A DNA stretch of 64,000 nt, taken from assembly GCA_023333565.1 (NCBI GenBank), contig JAJKFH010003493.1, positions 992,001 through 1,056,000 of the forward strand. Reading direction: 5' to 3'. This document shows, piece by piece, positions 13,032-26,204 of this stretch (the stretch's first letter is position 1; each line of letters begins with the position of its first letter). The translations under genes were made by a program, and so were the position numbers. Origin of the DNA: Puffinus mauretanicus (taxonomy: Eukaryota; Chordata; Aves; Procellariiformes; Procellariidae). The notes under the pieces are model-generated. The model searched no databases. It saw only the letters and a program-made list of their open reading frames with translations, and had not been told where the DNA came from.

Positions 13032-16000
13032 GAATGCTTTTGGAAGCAAAACACTTAATCCTGAGGCAAATTCATCCATCATCATGCATGGGAATTTCAA
13101 AGTGCCCATAGGGTATTCAACACCCAAGTACAGGGAAGTAGCTGTTTAAATCACTCTTAAGGCTTTCTTTAAAACTGCAGTCTACACGCAGCCAATGTCA
13201 TCAGAACATTTTTTTCTTGAGGGAAAGAGCTTAGCAGAGAGACTGTGGTGTTCCAATGCTCAGAGTTATTTTCCCTCTGTAAGGACAAAGGTGCTGGAAT
13301 AACTTTATTTTAACATCAGTGTTTCCTAGTTCATTTGAACATTATTCCATGGCAATTTTCTGAAAATATTGCTGTTTGCCTGTTCTTTTTTTTTAATGCG
13401 TGGTAAATGTAAGTTCAGTACAACCCGGGAATTCTTCTCTTTCTAATGTGCAAAAGCAGCTGTTTGAAGCTTGTTATTACATGGCCTCAGCTTTTGTAGT
13501 GTTCCGGAAGAACACACAAAAAGTATTTGGAGCACTTTTCTGACCACGTGGTCTTCAAAAATGGCCAAAACCCCCTCAAGCTATAGAAGGAGAACTGCTC
13601 ATCCACAAATGAAACTCCAGGCTACACAGAAAGGTAATCCTAATTCTCTGGATTATGTGTTTGAATGTGGTCTAAACAAGTCTCTCTCTCTTCAACTGTG
13701 TGTAGAAATAAAAAGAGTTTTAGCTACAGCAATCTCAAAACAAAAAAACTTTACCAAAAAATACCCATCTTTTGCAAATATTATTTCCAGTTAGCACACT
13801 TCAGCATACGCTTAGGCCAAGTGTGGAAAAACATTCGCCTTCCCCAGTTGTAAGCAAGCGAGGACATTAGCATTTACTAGAGATATTGATAGTGGGATAT
13901 AAGGGTTGGTACTGTGAAGCAGGGGTACTACATGAAACTGATGTCCTGCATTATTATCATGAAAATTTACTCCCAGCAACTGGGGAACTACACAAGAAAT
14001 GAAATAAAGACTTACAAGTTTGCACTAAAAAGCTGTGGAATAAAGAAATAATTTATTCTTCTGTCAATCAAATTCTTCCTAGTAAAGGCTCCTTTTGACT
14101 GAAAGAAAAAGGGATCACGTTACCATTGCCTTCAAATCCCTGTTGCTTAGCTAAAGCATAGCACTGAATTGAGAGGACAATATTTGCGTGTTGTAAGATT
14201 ATGGAAACTGTGTGCAATGGAAGACTGGATGTTAACTGGGTGAGTGAGTAGATTCTGAACAATAAAGCATTGGTGTATGACAGTAGAACACAACACTGAA
14301 GAGGTATCATATCACATGGACTTCTCTAGACCGGAAAGGCAATGTAGGTAAGATAAAGTCAAATAGACAATGTTCTTTGCTTGTTGTAGCCTCAGAGGGA
14401 AGTTGCTGGTAGAAGAGATTGTTCTGAAATACTCACAAGCTGAGTTATTGATTTATGCTAGATATTCACCTCTTCAGATAAAATTCCAGTTTGCTTTGCC
14501 TGGTAGTAAGCAAAAAATAAATAAAAAGCCATTTTACTCAAATCTAGCTAAATAAATATTTTTAAAACTAAATTAATAGTGTTCCTATGCCAAGATTTTC
14601 CCTTTTTTGGGGGCATTATGGCGAGCCAAGGATCACCATCAATAAGACAACTATCCCTATTTAGATCAACTGGCAAACATAAAACCCATCTGTGTGTTGC
14701 TTAACAGGTGCCATTTTAGATCCATGGGGAGCAAAGCAAGCTTTGTACAGATGGACAGTCATTCATAGGACCCTTGCTAGCAGTAGAATATTTATTCAGC
14801 CACTGCCTGCCTACAGGCTCAATATTTGAAAGAGCCAGCGAAAAATGTTTCTGGTGGAATATTTTCATGAGAGGCAAATAGGAGGAGGAAGCAGAGGAAA
14901 TTCCATTTAAAATTGTTGGCTTACATTCACTAACGGTCCCATTTTGAACAAGAACTGCAAGTTCTGGCAAGTGTTCTGCGGATTCACTTGATGCTACCCA
15001 AAGGCTTTAATTATTAGTAGAAATACTATTAAACTGTATACTTTTCATGGAAAGGAGAGGAGTTCCTTCTTCTGACAGCAGTTGTATAAATTGGAATGGA
15101 AACTGGCAACTCCCATCCAATACGCTAGGTAGCGAGGGACCTTTTTCTCCACTTCGGTCATCACTTCCTTGTTTTTATTTTACAGATAACCTAGAGAATG
15201 GAGAGGAGAGTATATGAAAGTTTTAATTTATAAAAATAATGAAAATTTATGTGAAAGATGCCAGCATTTCAAAGTGTACTTTGCTAGGTCTAGTGAAAAA
15301 CAGTCAGCCAGGCTGACTTGATAGAGAAGAGGAATGCCTTTTGCTGGGGAAAAGGCTGCAGAAACTGTGTGAGTTGCTGTGAGGATACTGTGCGTGTACC
15401 GAAGTGACCCTCTTGTCTGCAGGCTCACAGAAATGACTAAGTGACTAATGTAGTTTGCAGTAGCAGTCTGCTAATTTTTCCATAGTCTATGCAGGAGCAT
15501 GGACATACATATATTTTATGCTGCTTAAGCTTAGTAAAGGCATCTCCATGTAAATGACAGTAAGTCTCCAGTATGGCAAGGCAAGCAGCATGTTCTTAGA
15601 GTGAGACAGCTGAAGTGCTGAACCTGAAGCTGTGGTTAGCACTACCTGCAGTTAGGTGAATAGTAATTCAACCAGTCAGAAACAGTCATTGTGGGTTTGA
15701 TGTTAAATATAGCACTCTTGATGTTAAACAGCATATAGACTCACAAAACCTAACATCATTTGTTGCAAGATGCACTTGCAGGCCTATCAACTCTCAAGCA
15801 CTGTGTTGAGCTTCCTGACCTTGGCCGCTGCCTTTTCTCCCACCACCACTTCTAACTCATGTGAAAAAAGGAGTGCAGGGTATAAGCACTGTATGTTTGA
15901 TGTTAAAAAATGGCTTATGAGACCTTGGTCAGGTGCCAGGCCTTGCTGAACAGGGGACACATAACAAGACATTTATGTTATCTATTATTGCTCTCAAGAG

Positions 16001-16230
16001 TCATAATTGCTTCAGGTTGTCCCTCAGAACTTAGTCTAAATTTTAAGATGTGGCAAAAAACCCATGATGACAGCAATTAAACTTTAACAAAAAGCCAATT
16101 GTGGTGGACAAAATTACCATTTCTATTACTACTATGATTAAAGTAAAAATATTACCAAAGAAAATTAATTTTTTTAACCTCTGGGGTAAAAGAAAGGGAC
16201 CAACCTTTGCCAATTTTATATTATTTCTCT

Positions 16231-16880
16231 AGAATCATAGAATGATAGAATGGTTTGGATTGGAAGGGACCTTTAAAGATCATCTAGTCCAACCCCCTGC
16301 CATGGGACGGGACATCTTTCACTAGATTGAGTTGCTGAAAGCACTGTTCAGCCTCGAACGCTTCCAATGATGGGGCACCCACAGCTTCTCTGGGCAACCT
16401 GTTCCAGTGTCTCACCATCCTCATCATAAAACATCACTTCCGTATGTCCAATCTAAATCTACCCTCTTTAAGTTTAAAACTGTTGACTCTTGTCCTATCA
16501 CTACAGGCCTTGGTAAAAATCGTCTCTCCATCTTTCTTATAAGCCCTCTTTATATATTGAAAGGCCGCAATAAGGTCTTCCCAGAGCCTTCTCTTCTCCA
16601 GGTGGAACAACCACAACTCTCTCAGCCTTTCTTAGAGAAGAGGTGTTCCATCCCTCTGATCATTTCTGTGGCCCTCCTCTGGACCCGCTCCAACAGGTCC
16701 ATGCCTCTCTTGTGCTGGGGGCCCCAGAGCTGGACACAGTACTCCAGGTGGGGTCTCACGAGAGCAGAGTAGAGGGGGAGAATCACCTCCCTCAGCCTGC
16801 TGGCCACGCTTCTTTCCATGCAGCCCAGGATACGATTGGCTTTCTGGGCTGCAAGCACACATTGCCAGCTCATGTCCAAT
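16231..16880 (-). mobile_element. CR1 LINE 3' end, 5'-truncated (CR1-J/F-like)
   Basis: This is the best-preserved CR1 in the window. On the minus strand, 16879-16622 encodes the C-terminal region of CR1 ORF2, including [17 protein letters not shown] and the segment around residues ATEMIRGM. The continuation, with DLIAAFQYIK and DRTRVNSFKLKEGRFRLDIR, is in another frame at 16616-16434, so there is a frameshift near 16620. The 3' UTR and the tail (TAGAATGATAGAATGG on the plus strand) lie at 16231-16255. It is truncated at the 5' side near 16880, as most CR1 copies are. The short match TTTCTC on both flanks is too short to call a target-site duplication. The subfamily call is by eye. Confidence 0.93.
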
Positions 16881-17009
16881 TTTTCTCAGACTTTTTTTTT
16901 TTCAAAGGTAGCATCCTGGGAATTTGGAAAAGAAAGATTTTGCATCTACATCAAACTATATATAGTTTATAGAGATAGTATTTGCAGGTAAAGGAAGAGT
17001 CAAAAAAAA

Positions 17010-17030
17010 CCCCAAACAACCCCAAACCCC
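17010..17030 (-). repeat. C4-run patch (G4 runs on minus strand)
   Basis: Three runs of four C are separated by short A-rich spacers. The minus strand reads as G4 runs spaced by T-rich linkers, similar to ciliate telomeric texture. With only three clean G4 runs, quadruplex formation would need a further G run. Confidence 0.5.
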
Positions 17031-18489
17031 GCTTTCTGGTTGCTTCCAAATTTAAAAAAGGAGATCATCAAACCACAGTAGAAAAAAATGGTAGTATATA
17101 GTCCTCATTTAGCTAAAAAAAGTGTTCAGAAAGGGCATAGGTTTCATTCTCAGAAGGAAGCATTCAGGGTTAAGTTTTCAAAGTGCCCAAGATGACACAG
17201 TTCTCATTATACGGTGAAGAGTTGCCTGTACTAAAGTCACTGTCCAGTCCAGTCACTGGTGTGCATGCAGTAGTGTAGACTCCTAGCATAGATGGGCAAA
17301 CTTTGCCTATGCTTTATTCCTGGGATTAAAAAAAGGCCCTGATCAGAATTATAACTAACTATTTATACAGGTGGGGCTGTTAAGAAAAGAATGTAAATCA
17401 GGTTTTCTTATAGGCCAGCAAGTCAGAGCAAGAGGTGGAAAATAAGGGGCAACCAGAGGCATCAATGTTACATTTTAGAAAAAGAACTTCTGAGAGTATT
17501 TGTAAAGGACTCAGCTGTGGCTGTCATGTTTCTGAAATTACCCCACTGGGCTTTTCTAAACCATATGCATTCATTGGTCAGAGATAGAGAGGGGGAAGTT
17601 GAAATCAGCATTAAATCAACATCGTAGCTGCAACAGTTCAGTTTTGATGGTATTAGTCATTATTTTTACTTATGGGCTTCTCTATGGCATTCTCATCTGC
17701 CAAGGATCATGCCTACAATGCAGATAAAAGATAAAGATGAATATGCACAGATATTTTCAGATGGTTCTGTCTTCCTTATTACAAGGAATATTGTTGCTTC
17801 AGCTCAGCATTAGGAAAACCATGAACTCAAGAGGCTGCTGGTTGGCCCCAGCAGGTCATTGCAAAGTGCCCTTGGACATCAGCACCAGATAGTTTGGCCT
17901 CCAGATGGCTCTGCTCTCATCCTGCTTTTAGTGGCTGCCTCTCCTGCTCAGGCTCCTTCTCTTGTGTCCTGGTGAACATCATCCACACAGTCCTGCCTTC
18001 CTATTTTGTGGCTGTTTGACAGTCACCCATCTCCCACTGTGCATGTGTTGGGGGAAATGTTTCTCCTGCTCTCCCTCCTGGCAGGTGTGAGAGAGCCCTG
18101 ATTTGCTAAATGCTCCTCTTAACCACCCACTTCTTTTTTCCAGGGCCTACTCTGCTTTCTTTTCCTTTGGAGACCATACAAGGCTTTCTCAATATGCTCC
18201 ATTGTATTTTATATCTAAGTTCACTTCTTATTTTGTATTACTAATTCATTTGTTTTCTTTGGGTTTGCTAAGTGCAGCTAGTCTGTGCATGGCTCATTAA
18301 GTTACTTCTAAACAGCTACAGCCAAACCTCAGCCAGAAGCCGCTGTTGAAGAAGTGGTATTTTTCTTGCTTGTTCTCTCTGCTCAAGGAAAGTAATCATG
18401 TTTGTATAATTCATGTTTTAAGTTCATCCAATAAAAAAGGAGATTCTTCAACTTGTTTTTTTTATCCTCCAAGTGTGAAAATTAGATTT

Positions 18490-18960
18490 ATCAGTTATTA
18501 ACTTGTTTATTTTTTTTAAGGTATCTAGCTTTGTGTCACTGTTGATTTCACTATTTGCAAACTGGCTTTGTCATTTTATTGATAGCACTTGAGTGAAGAA
18601 CTCTCTGATAATATATGCAAACTCACAGCTCTCAACAAGCTTTACAGCTCCGTTAATGAGGGGATTAACAAGAGCACTGCAATGTATTTAACCTGCGGCA
18701 CTAGCTCTGTTTCAATAAGACTTCAACAGCCTATTAAATGGAGTGGGGGCTCAATTAACCCAGACAAAGGCCACTCTACAGAACATGGCAGGGAGGACCA
18801 CAGTTAGCATCTGCCTAAGCAGCTTGTTCCGAGCTGGAAATAAAGAGGGTGACATGTTCTCGCCCCGAGCTATGATATAACTGAAATGGTGATTCTAGTT
18901 CATCTGGGCTGACTGAATAGGTGACGGCATTGAAACCCACTACTATCTCGCCATATGACA
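18490..18960. promoter_or_regulatory. Candidate conserved non-coding element
   Basis: This block has no repeats, no low-complexity runs after its first few bases and no coding frame. It carries several homeodomain-type TAAT/ATTA cores (for example at 18653-18666). The texture is like that of vertebrate developmental enhancers. No alignment was possible, so this is inference from texture only. Confidence 0.25.
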
Positions 18961-21110
18961 GTTTGTAAAATCAGAGTGCACTCAACGGTCACCCCAGAGC
19001 CTCCTGCCTGATAGGACGGAGGTATTGTTCTGAGGTTGGTTGGTGGAAGCGTTCGCTAGCACAAGGCTGCAGTGCCGGCATGGTGTTACGTTTGGACAGT
19101 CGGGGAACATCGTGTCAGTAGATCTTTCAGGGAATGTTTTAACAATCTCCTGCTGGAGAAGAATTGGGCGTAGAGGTGTTACTGGTCTTCGTGTAATCTG
19201 GTATTTCATTGGGGGTTAGTGTAAGAACTGAAAAATGACATGTAAGCAGGGTGGGAGAGAAACATGTTTTTGTAAAAATGCAAATTGTACAATAGCAATA
19301 TACCTACGTTTCTCACTAAGTTCTTGGTTAAATTTCAAGAGTTTGTTTTAAAAGGAGCTACTCATGCTTATGGTTAAATTTGTGCTGAAAATGGTTTGCT
19401 GGGTAAAGATCTAATTCTTCCCTTGTTTTTGAGATGAGAAGAAAGGATTTTTGCTACTCCTGGGGAAGAACTATCTGCAGAAATTAGGTAGTTTGTGAAT
19501 ACTGGCTATTATTTTATCTGGTAAGTCTAGGTTTAGGTTTCTCAACAGATATTGTTACAAACCGCAGGTCTTTATCAAGAAATGGTCACTGATGAAAGAA
19601 TGGCATTAAGGTACAATTACGGTGCCCTGGTGTAAGAATCTAGAGGCCATGTTGCAATTATTTGCAAGAGAATTGAAAATAATAGAAAGCAGCATTTTTT
19701 TCTATTGGAAAAAGTAGAAAATAACAAAAATTTCTAGCTAACAACCAATCAAAAATGCAACAAGCTTGTAGTCATCTACTGCAGCCTATGCTAGAGAGAC
19801 AAAAACCAGACAGGGGACATCCATTTGTTCCTGGATTAAACGTAAATTCTTTCAGAAAACACACCACTTCTTTTTCTTTTGTTTTTTAACATGTAATTCT
19901 CCTATAGCACAACTCTGCTCAAAAGGGTGAGATGGTTTTCTTTCATTTCCTCCTTTTGTTGAGGAATGCGCTGTGTTCATTAGAAAAACACATGCTCATG
20001 AACGTGTGTCAAGCAGCAAGCCTTCTAGTGGCATGTGCCATAATCTGGTGACAAGGGCCAATAAAAATACTTGCATTATTAGCAGAATTAATTGAGGAGC
20101 CAGGTCTACCAAAATAATTTGGAAGAATTGTATGGACTCTGTAGAGTGCATAGGTCAGTGGTAAGTCCATGGCTTACCCGAGGATAAATGCATATAAATG
20201 TAACTCATCCATTTCCAGGTTGAACAGTCCAAAATGCATCTGTTACTCACAGATATCAAGCATGTGAATTTATCTACCTCGTATATAGTGATAAGCATGC
20301 ATACTGCTTTTTCCCATGACCATTTATTCTAGTGCTCTATATATTTGGTTGTACATGAGATTCAAGGCCAAAGAAACATAAGAATCCTTCCCTTTTCTGC
20401 AAGTCACTTCCAGGTTTTTGACTCTTGTGAAGTCTCAGGTCTCAAGTCTTCCAAGGCAGAAAACATCTGCATTTCTAATGCAGAAAACAAACAAAAGACA
20501 ATTTTTTGTATCCCCTCCAGAGATAATTAAGAGACACAAAAGAACGGAGACCCAATTACTTTTGCTTTGAGGTCAACTTTAAGTACTTCTGATTATCATA
20601 GTAAGGACACATGCTGCTAATTTTATACTTTTATATAGAGGGTAATTTTCTTTCCTTGGATCTGTATGTTATTATGGTTTGAGGATAAAATAGGTGAATT
20701 ACCATAGCAATGTATTGATTTCCAGCAGAGAAAAATAAAGGGAAGTTATTAAACGAACACTGCTTTTCTGTTGGGATGTATTTGCTTTACCTTTTTAAGT
20801 CTAACCTGAGGTTAATAGGGCATTATCACCTCTAATCACATCTAACAAGACATGCATCAATGGTAGAATACACGCATTATTAAAAGTTCTAGATGCAATA
20901 TTGTTTTTTTTTTAAAGAGGGGGGAAAACTGGAACAAATTATGTTGTCAAATAATTAGGAACTACATCATGCTTTCAGCAAGTGTGTTATGTAGTTTCTG
21001 TAGACTTGTGTGTACCTTCTTAATGTTTATTTTGATTCTTTGAGTCTTTGGCACAGAGAGGTCCCTGTTGTGCTGGAAATGCTACAAGCATATAGATCAG
21101 GATACAGGTG

Positions 21111-21130
21111 AGCATATAGGAGCATATAGG
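21111..21130. repeat. Short tandem duplication, 10 bp x 2
   Basis: AGCATATAGG is directly repeated twice. Confidence 0.85.
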
Positions 21131-21700
21131 ATGTGAGGATGGTGTTAGTGATGGTCTAACCCAACATGGCAATTTTTTTATCTCCTTTTCCTATCCAATG
21201 TATTGTCCCTCACAGTGACGATAGCAGATGCTATTTGGGAACAGCATGCAACTCTCTGTGGTCCTTTCCCTTGGTATTTCCCTACCAGCCGCAATTGCTG
21301 GATAAGGGATGTTAGAGAGTACATCGCTGCCTATTTATTTTAGTGTCTGCTTGTGGACTTGGGGTCCATGAATTTATCCAGTCCTCTTTGAACCTGTTGA
21401 TACCTTCTGCCTCCGCAACCTCCTGTGGCAATAGATCCCAGAAGTTCATTCCTGTTGTTTAAAAACAAAGCAAGTACTTAAAAAATCCTTTTTAGGAGGG
21501 TCTGCTATTTGTTGTGTGCCCCCTAGTTGAAATAGCGTGGGACCTGCCGAATAACCACTCACCTTGTTCACTGCCATCATCTGCTAAGGCCATTCAGTCT
21601 TTCACAAAGGAGTAGCTCCCTCTACTTAATTATTTTATTTGCTGTTCTCCATACTTTCTCTAACTTTGCTCTGTCTTTTTTAGGTGTGGAAATGCAAATA
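21131..21700 (-). mobile_element. Ancient CR1-family 3' region
   Basis: On the plus strand, blocks occur in the order typical of a reverse-complemented, old CR1 family shared by turtles, crocodilians and birds. They are GATGGTCTAACCCAACATGG near 21152, a block around GATAGCAGATGCTATTTGGG near 21220, TCCATGAATTTATCCAGTCC near 21366, and CTCCGCAACCTCCTGTGGCA near 21411. These complement the end of ORF2 and the 3' UTR. It has decayed and has no open frame. It is the same family and orientation as the fragment at 23.3 kb. Confidence 0.65.
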
Positions 21701-22864
21701 GTACTTAAAGAAGTTCCACAGCTACAACAAAGTTTTGCCTATCGTATGCATCCTTTTCTACTCATTCTTCCCTTTCAAATCATGGTCATTGAATGATAAT
21801 AACGATTTAATGATAAGAAGACAATAAAGCATTAGGCAAAATGATATAATAGGAGAAAAAAAATGCTTAGCACACATTGCTACTGCTCCTCTTCCAAACC
21901 ATTTTTTGTCATTAAGAAAAACATATGCAGTATATAAGCAGCGCATAGATCTTTGCTCCCTGTCAGTGCCATACTAGATATGCTGGCTTCCAGCCAGGCC
22001 AAGGTAACTGGAACTCAGTTAGCATCTTCAACACTTTTAAGCAGTTATTTTATCTACTTTTATTGGCAACTGATTCCCTGTGAGTTGAGCTGCCCAAGAA
22101 TGAAGATGTGTGTTCATTTTTCAGCTTACTACATGGCTTTCAGGAGAAGGCAACAATCAGTGTGGTATTGGAGGTTGATGTGTGAACAGAAAATGGATGA
22201 GTTTGTCTATGACAAATAGTAATATTTCAGAATGTCAGTAACATACAAATTGAATAAAGTATAAATCATAGGAATAGCCATTAGGAAATCCATCAGATTC
22301 ACTGCTGAGGAAAACTATAAACAGCGTTTGGCTTAAATTCGTATCAAGTGTCAGAGAACAAGGATGTGTTGGAGTGTGGGCATTTGAATGAAAGGAAAAA
22401 AGAAGAGGATGAAAGCAAAATGGGGAACGGTCGTTGAAAGGAAGTATACAAAAAACCAGTCCGTGAAGATATATCTCACAGCCAATTTATTCCCACAATT
22501 AAGAATTGTGTTTTGTGGAATTCCCTTATTTCTGGCCCTTCAGGTGAGCATTGTTTCCTACAAAGGATCACCAAACCTGGTGAGAGGTTAGACTGTGCAG
22601 CTTTCGGCTATCACAATAAACCAGGAGTTCAGGAAGAGACTGGGAAGCCTTTGAGCGAAGAAAATGAACATCTTTCTGGGATACTTGGACAGCTGCCAGC
22701 TCACACATTAAGCTCTGTTTTCCAAACCAATTGTTCTGTTATTTCAAGTGCAAATAGTCTTCATCCTCTGCCTGGACTTCTTGTTTTTCACAAAAGGAAA
22801 TTGCCAGCCTAAACATGTGGGTTTTTTTTCTTCTAACCTCCTGATATATTAACATTTACCATGG

Positions 22865-22889
22865 TATATAACTTTATATAAGTTATATA
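22865..22889. repeat. AT-rich perfect inverted repeat
   Basis: TATATAACTT and AAGTTATATA form a 10-bp stem around TATAT. AT-rich palindromes of this kind can extrude as cruciforms, but no role is implied. Confidence 0.75.
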
Positions 22890-22920
22890 AATAGGAGAAA
22901 AAGAAGATAGGTAAGCATTA

Positions 22921-22940
22921 CAGAGATACTCAGAGATACT
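22921..22940. repeat. Short tandem duplication, 10 bp x 2
   Basis: CAGAGATACT is directly repeated. Confidence 0.8.
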
Positions 22941-23065
22941 TAGGAAATACTGTTTAATCATGTTTTTTGCTTCTTTCTTTTTGTTTGTTAAACACTGTAG
23001 TTTACAATGAACATAACAGCTATTAATTATTAGCTAATACTTATAACACTGCAATCTGTTTCAAA

Positions 23066-23093
23066 GCTAAATACTGCTAAATACTGCTAAATC
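23066..23093. repeat. Short tandem repeat, 10 bp unit
   Basis: The unit CTAAATACTG is present twice and then begins a third time as CTAAAT. Confidence 0.8.
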
Positions 23094-23324
23094 TACAATA
23101 TTAATGTCTGCCCAGAATTAAAGCTATTAGCCAATACGAAATCTGTAATTATACCATTAATCATTCATATCCTGAAAAATATTTGCAACAGATGCCAAAC
23201 GTGATATTAGGTATGTGCCAGTAAAGCCTGACTTCTGGACGGTTTTCAAATGCTGTAAATTACTTTATGATTATCAAAAGGATACACATATGAGAAAATG
23301 TGTGAATGAGCTTGAATCTTTCAG

Positions 23325-23790
23325 CCAAATAAGAAATACAGAAATTGCTTTACTAGATCAGACTGACAGTTAGAGCACAACATCCAGTATCTGACAGTGA
23401 ATGACACTAAGGTATATCTTATCATTAAGTTCTGGTGGACCAGGTTTAGCATCCCTTCAAGATTTTTATAATTAGTTATGATATATCTGGATTCTCTTGA
23501 TATCTGTGTAATAAAGTCCAATCCCCTATTGCAGCTTCTTGTGTTCTTGCTTCCTCGGCTTCCTGCGACAGTTCTAAAGTCCAGTCAGACATTGTGTGGA
23601 AAAAAAATTCCCTTGAATTTTTTGAATTTTTAGTATCTTCCTATGTAAATGAATATTCATCTTTTGTAGACGTGGAACTTGTAGAGTGGAACTTTCCTGT
23701 ACCGTGCATTTTTTTAATGTACTTCCACTTCTATTTTTATCTTTTCCTGGTTTTTCCAGTCACAAGGACCTGAATGTCAAATAGATAGTT
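23325..23790 (-). mobile_element. Ancient CR1-family 3' region (second copy)
   Basis: This has the same block order as the 21.1 kb fragment but is more decayed. TTGCTTTACTAGATCAGACT near 23346 and ATCCAGTATCTGACAGTGA near 23383 lie before a middle block near 23510-23540. A block with ACATTGTGTGGAAAAAAAAT lies near 23590. These blocks correspond to the reverse complement of the ORF2 end and 3' UTR of an old reptile/bird CR1. No frame survives. Recognition rests on remembered consensus texture. Confidence 0.5.
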
Positions 23791-25497
23791 CCCTGTACTT
23801 CTGAGTATTGTCTCTCTGCTGGTAAGGAGGATGAATGGATTCAGCTGAGTGTGTCATGGTTGTTTCTGTGATTCTAATAAGAGAATTTATTTAGGATTTT
23901 ATCAATTAGCCTTGTAGTTACAGAGAGTTTATGTCAATAGGAGCTAGAATGGTGATCATTGGCCTTTGCTTTTGTCCTTTTATTTGAGTTGAAAGAACTG
24001 AGATGGGAGAGGACCAAGAAATACATTCTTCCTCTCAGCTTCATTGAACTATTTATGATCTTTTGTCCTCATTGAACCTCTATCCATTTTTTGTTCAGAA
24101 AGTTTTGAGTGTTTGAAAACATGCAAGTTCTGAATGTTTATGAAGAGAGACGTGAGGTCTGTTGTACTTATGATCACATAAGTGATTTTAATTCTTTTAG
24201 CCACTTATCTATTGAATGTGAGAATAGATGCTAGCTTATGTACGTTCAAATTAATACCTTAATTAGGCTTTGCAGCACTGAGCATAGTAACAATAAAAAT
24301 TAATAGCTGGCAGCTAACAATTATCTCAGGTAATCTGATGGAGCAATGGTAAATTGATCCACTGGTTTATAATATTTTCCACACATATATAGACAGGTAC
24401 ACTGGAGATCTCTGTGTTTCGTAAATCTGTAGGTGGTAATGTTCATTCTGTAACAGTTATTGTGCAAAGCAGCACAATAGGCCCGAGCCTGTTGGTCCTC
24501 TCCTGTCTTGTCAGAGCTGGCACTGCTTTGTCGTGGCCCAGTTACAGATAAGCATTACTTGCTGGAAGCAACTCTGAGTCCATTAGGCTGAATCTAAGTC
24601 CTGAACTTTTTTTAGGTTGACCCACTCAACTGCAGTTTGACATTAGGGGGAAAAGGAGCTGGGACAAGTAACAGCAGGAGAAAAATGAGGAAAGGGAATA
24701 GCTGTGATGAAACTGCCAGGCTCAGACTGTTTGCAGAGGGCAACTTGTTCACGTTTGGTAGGTTTTACTTTATTTTGGCTTAACTGGTTTGCACGGTTAC
24801 TGTGTATACTGCTGCACTCTCTGGCTTTCTATGTTGCATGCATCACTGGTGAGAAGTGGAATTTTGTTTTTTCAAAAGGCTGTCCTATGGGTCAGATCTG
24901 TGCACAGGCTCTTAGGACCAAAAGCTTAGCGCTTGGATTTCAACTGAGAAAATACAGCTGCTACTTCTTTAATTTTAGTTAAATTTCCTTGACTCCTGTA
25001 ACAAGATTTTGTGGTAACCATTATAAAGGTTGTTTGCTACCTCCGATTATTTCTTTCTGGGGAAGATGGATTTGTCCATCCATGCTGGCCCCAGAGTCCC
25101 TCCTTACCCCATCTGGAGCTGCTAACTGCCAGTGTAATTTTGAGTGAAATGTCAGAAAGTTAGTTTGCAAGTTCTTAAATTTGAGTAGTCCTAGGTTTTA
25201 TTCTGTTTTGTTTCTTTTTTTGCTTATACAGATATATCTTCTCCCCTTTTTACCAAGGAACATCTGCCCCTATATACATCTCAGCAAGCTAGGGGTATCC
25301 CTGATGCTGGTGGAAAGACCAGTAGTGGGTTTAACAGAGTTTGGTTAAAGATCCACGGGGGGAAGTTTGTATTTGGCTTCAGCTCCTGTTAATATAGGAG
25401 GTTTTTTCTTCTTTGTAAGACATTAAATTCATTCCTGTGGACAACACTTCAGAATCTGATTCAGTAGAGAAGGTTTGTACCAGAGACAACCTCTACT
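23791..25497. other. Unique non-coding DNA, no gene seen
   Basis: No supported gene or recognised repeat. Frames of up to about 90 codons show no domain. Confidence 0.55.
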
Positions 25498-25640
25498 TCA
25501 TAGAATCCAATGGTTTGGGTTGGAAGGGACCTTAAAGATGATCTAGTTCCAACCCCCCTGCCATGGGCAGGGACACCTTCCACTAGACCAGGTTGTTCAA
25601 AGCCCCATCCAGCCTGGCCTTGCATGCCCAAGCTTTTAGC
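25498..25640 (-). mobile_element. CR1 LINE 3' end, short
   Basis: The plus strand reads CATAGAATCCAATGGTTTGG at 25500, then GGAAGGGACCTTAAAGATGA, then a block around 25550-25630 that matches the complement of the CR1 3' UTR. It is well preserved, severely 5'-truncated (about 140 bp) and in the same orientation as the 16.2 kb copy. The close match to the CR1-J-like 3' end suggests a similar age. Confidence 0.9.
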
Positions 25641-26204
25641 TGAACACAGATCTCTGAAGATGAAATGCTGCTTTGCTTTGTCTGCCTTTTGCTCAGTCCT
25701 TTCAGTCACAGTTTGTTAACAAAGGCAGAACGGACTTTTCTAGATACTCTTTTAATCAAAAGTGTTAACTGTAGCACCGTTTCTACTAAGGGGAAATTGT
25801 GGGATTCATTTGGCTCAACAGGGAAAGATAGCAATTATAAAGTAAGCAGAGTTACTTTTTTTTCTTTTGTATTTGTAACAACAGCAGTGACTGGACCATC
25901 ATGATGCTGAAAACACTGAAATACTGACCATAACGGTAGTTTTCATACCCTTTTAGCCTTTTAGGGTTGGGAAATGCAGATGTTATTTCTTTGTCATCAA
26001 GGGAAAAGAGACTGACACTTCATAATGTTAAGACAAGACTGTCAGACTCCACTGGAAATAATGAAGCTTGACAGTTCCTGGGTTAATACTGCAAGTACCA
26101 ATCCTGTAAATTTCAATTAGCCCTGACAGCAGTAGGGTTTAACGTGATGTTTATGTGAAGTGGTATGTTGGTAGCTTTCCTTCACACTTAGGAGGAAAAG
26201 GATC

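Larger units (their letters stand above)
11166..16230. other. Unique non-coding DNA with small local repeats
   Basis: No supported gene. The longest frame, 158 codons on the minus strand (11746-12222), has no recognisable domain and looks like chance. The local repeats and one palindrome are listed separately. Confidence 0.55.
16881..21129. other. Unique non-coding DNA, no gene seen
   Basis: No supported gene. It includes a C-rich patch at 17010-17030, a smooth unique block at about 18490-18960 that may be a conserved element, and a 10-bp tandem duplication at 21111-21130. Confidence 0.5.
21701..23324. other. Unique non-coding DNA, no gene seen
   Basis: No supported gene. It contains an AT-rich palindrome at 22865-22889 and two short tandem duplications. 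Confidence 0.55.

Noticed and set aside
16225..16890. Target-site duplication TTTCTC around the CR1
   Set aside because: Six bases in pyrimidine-rich flanks is not significant.
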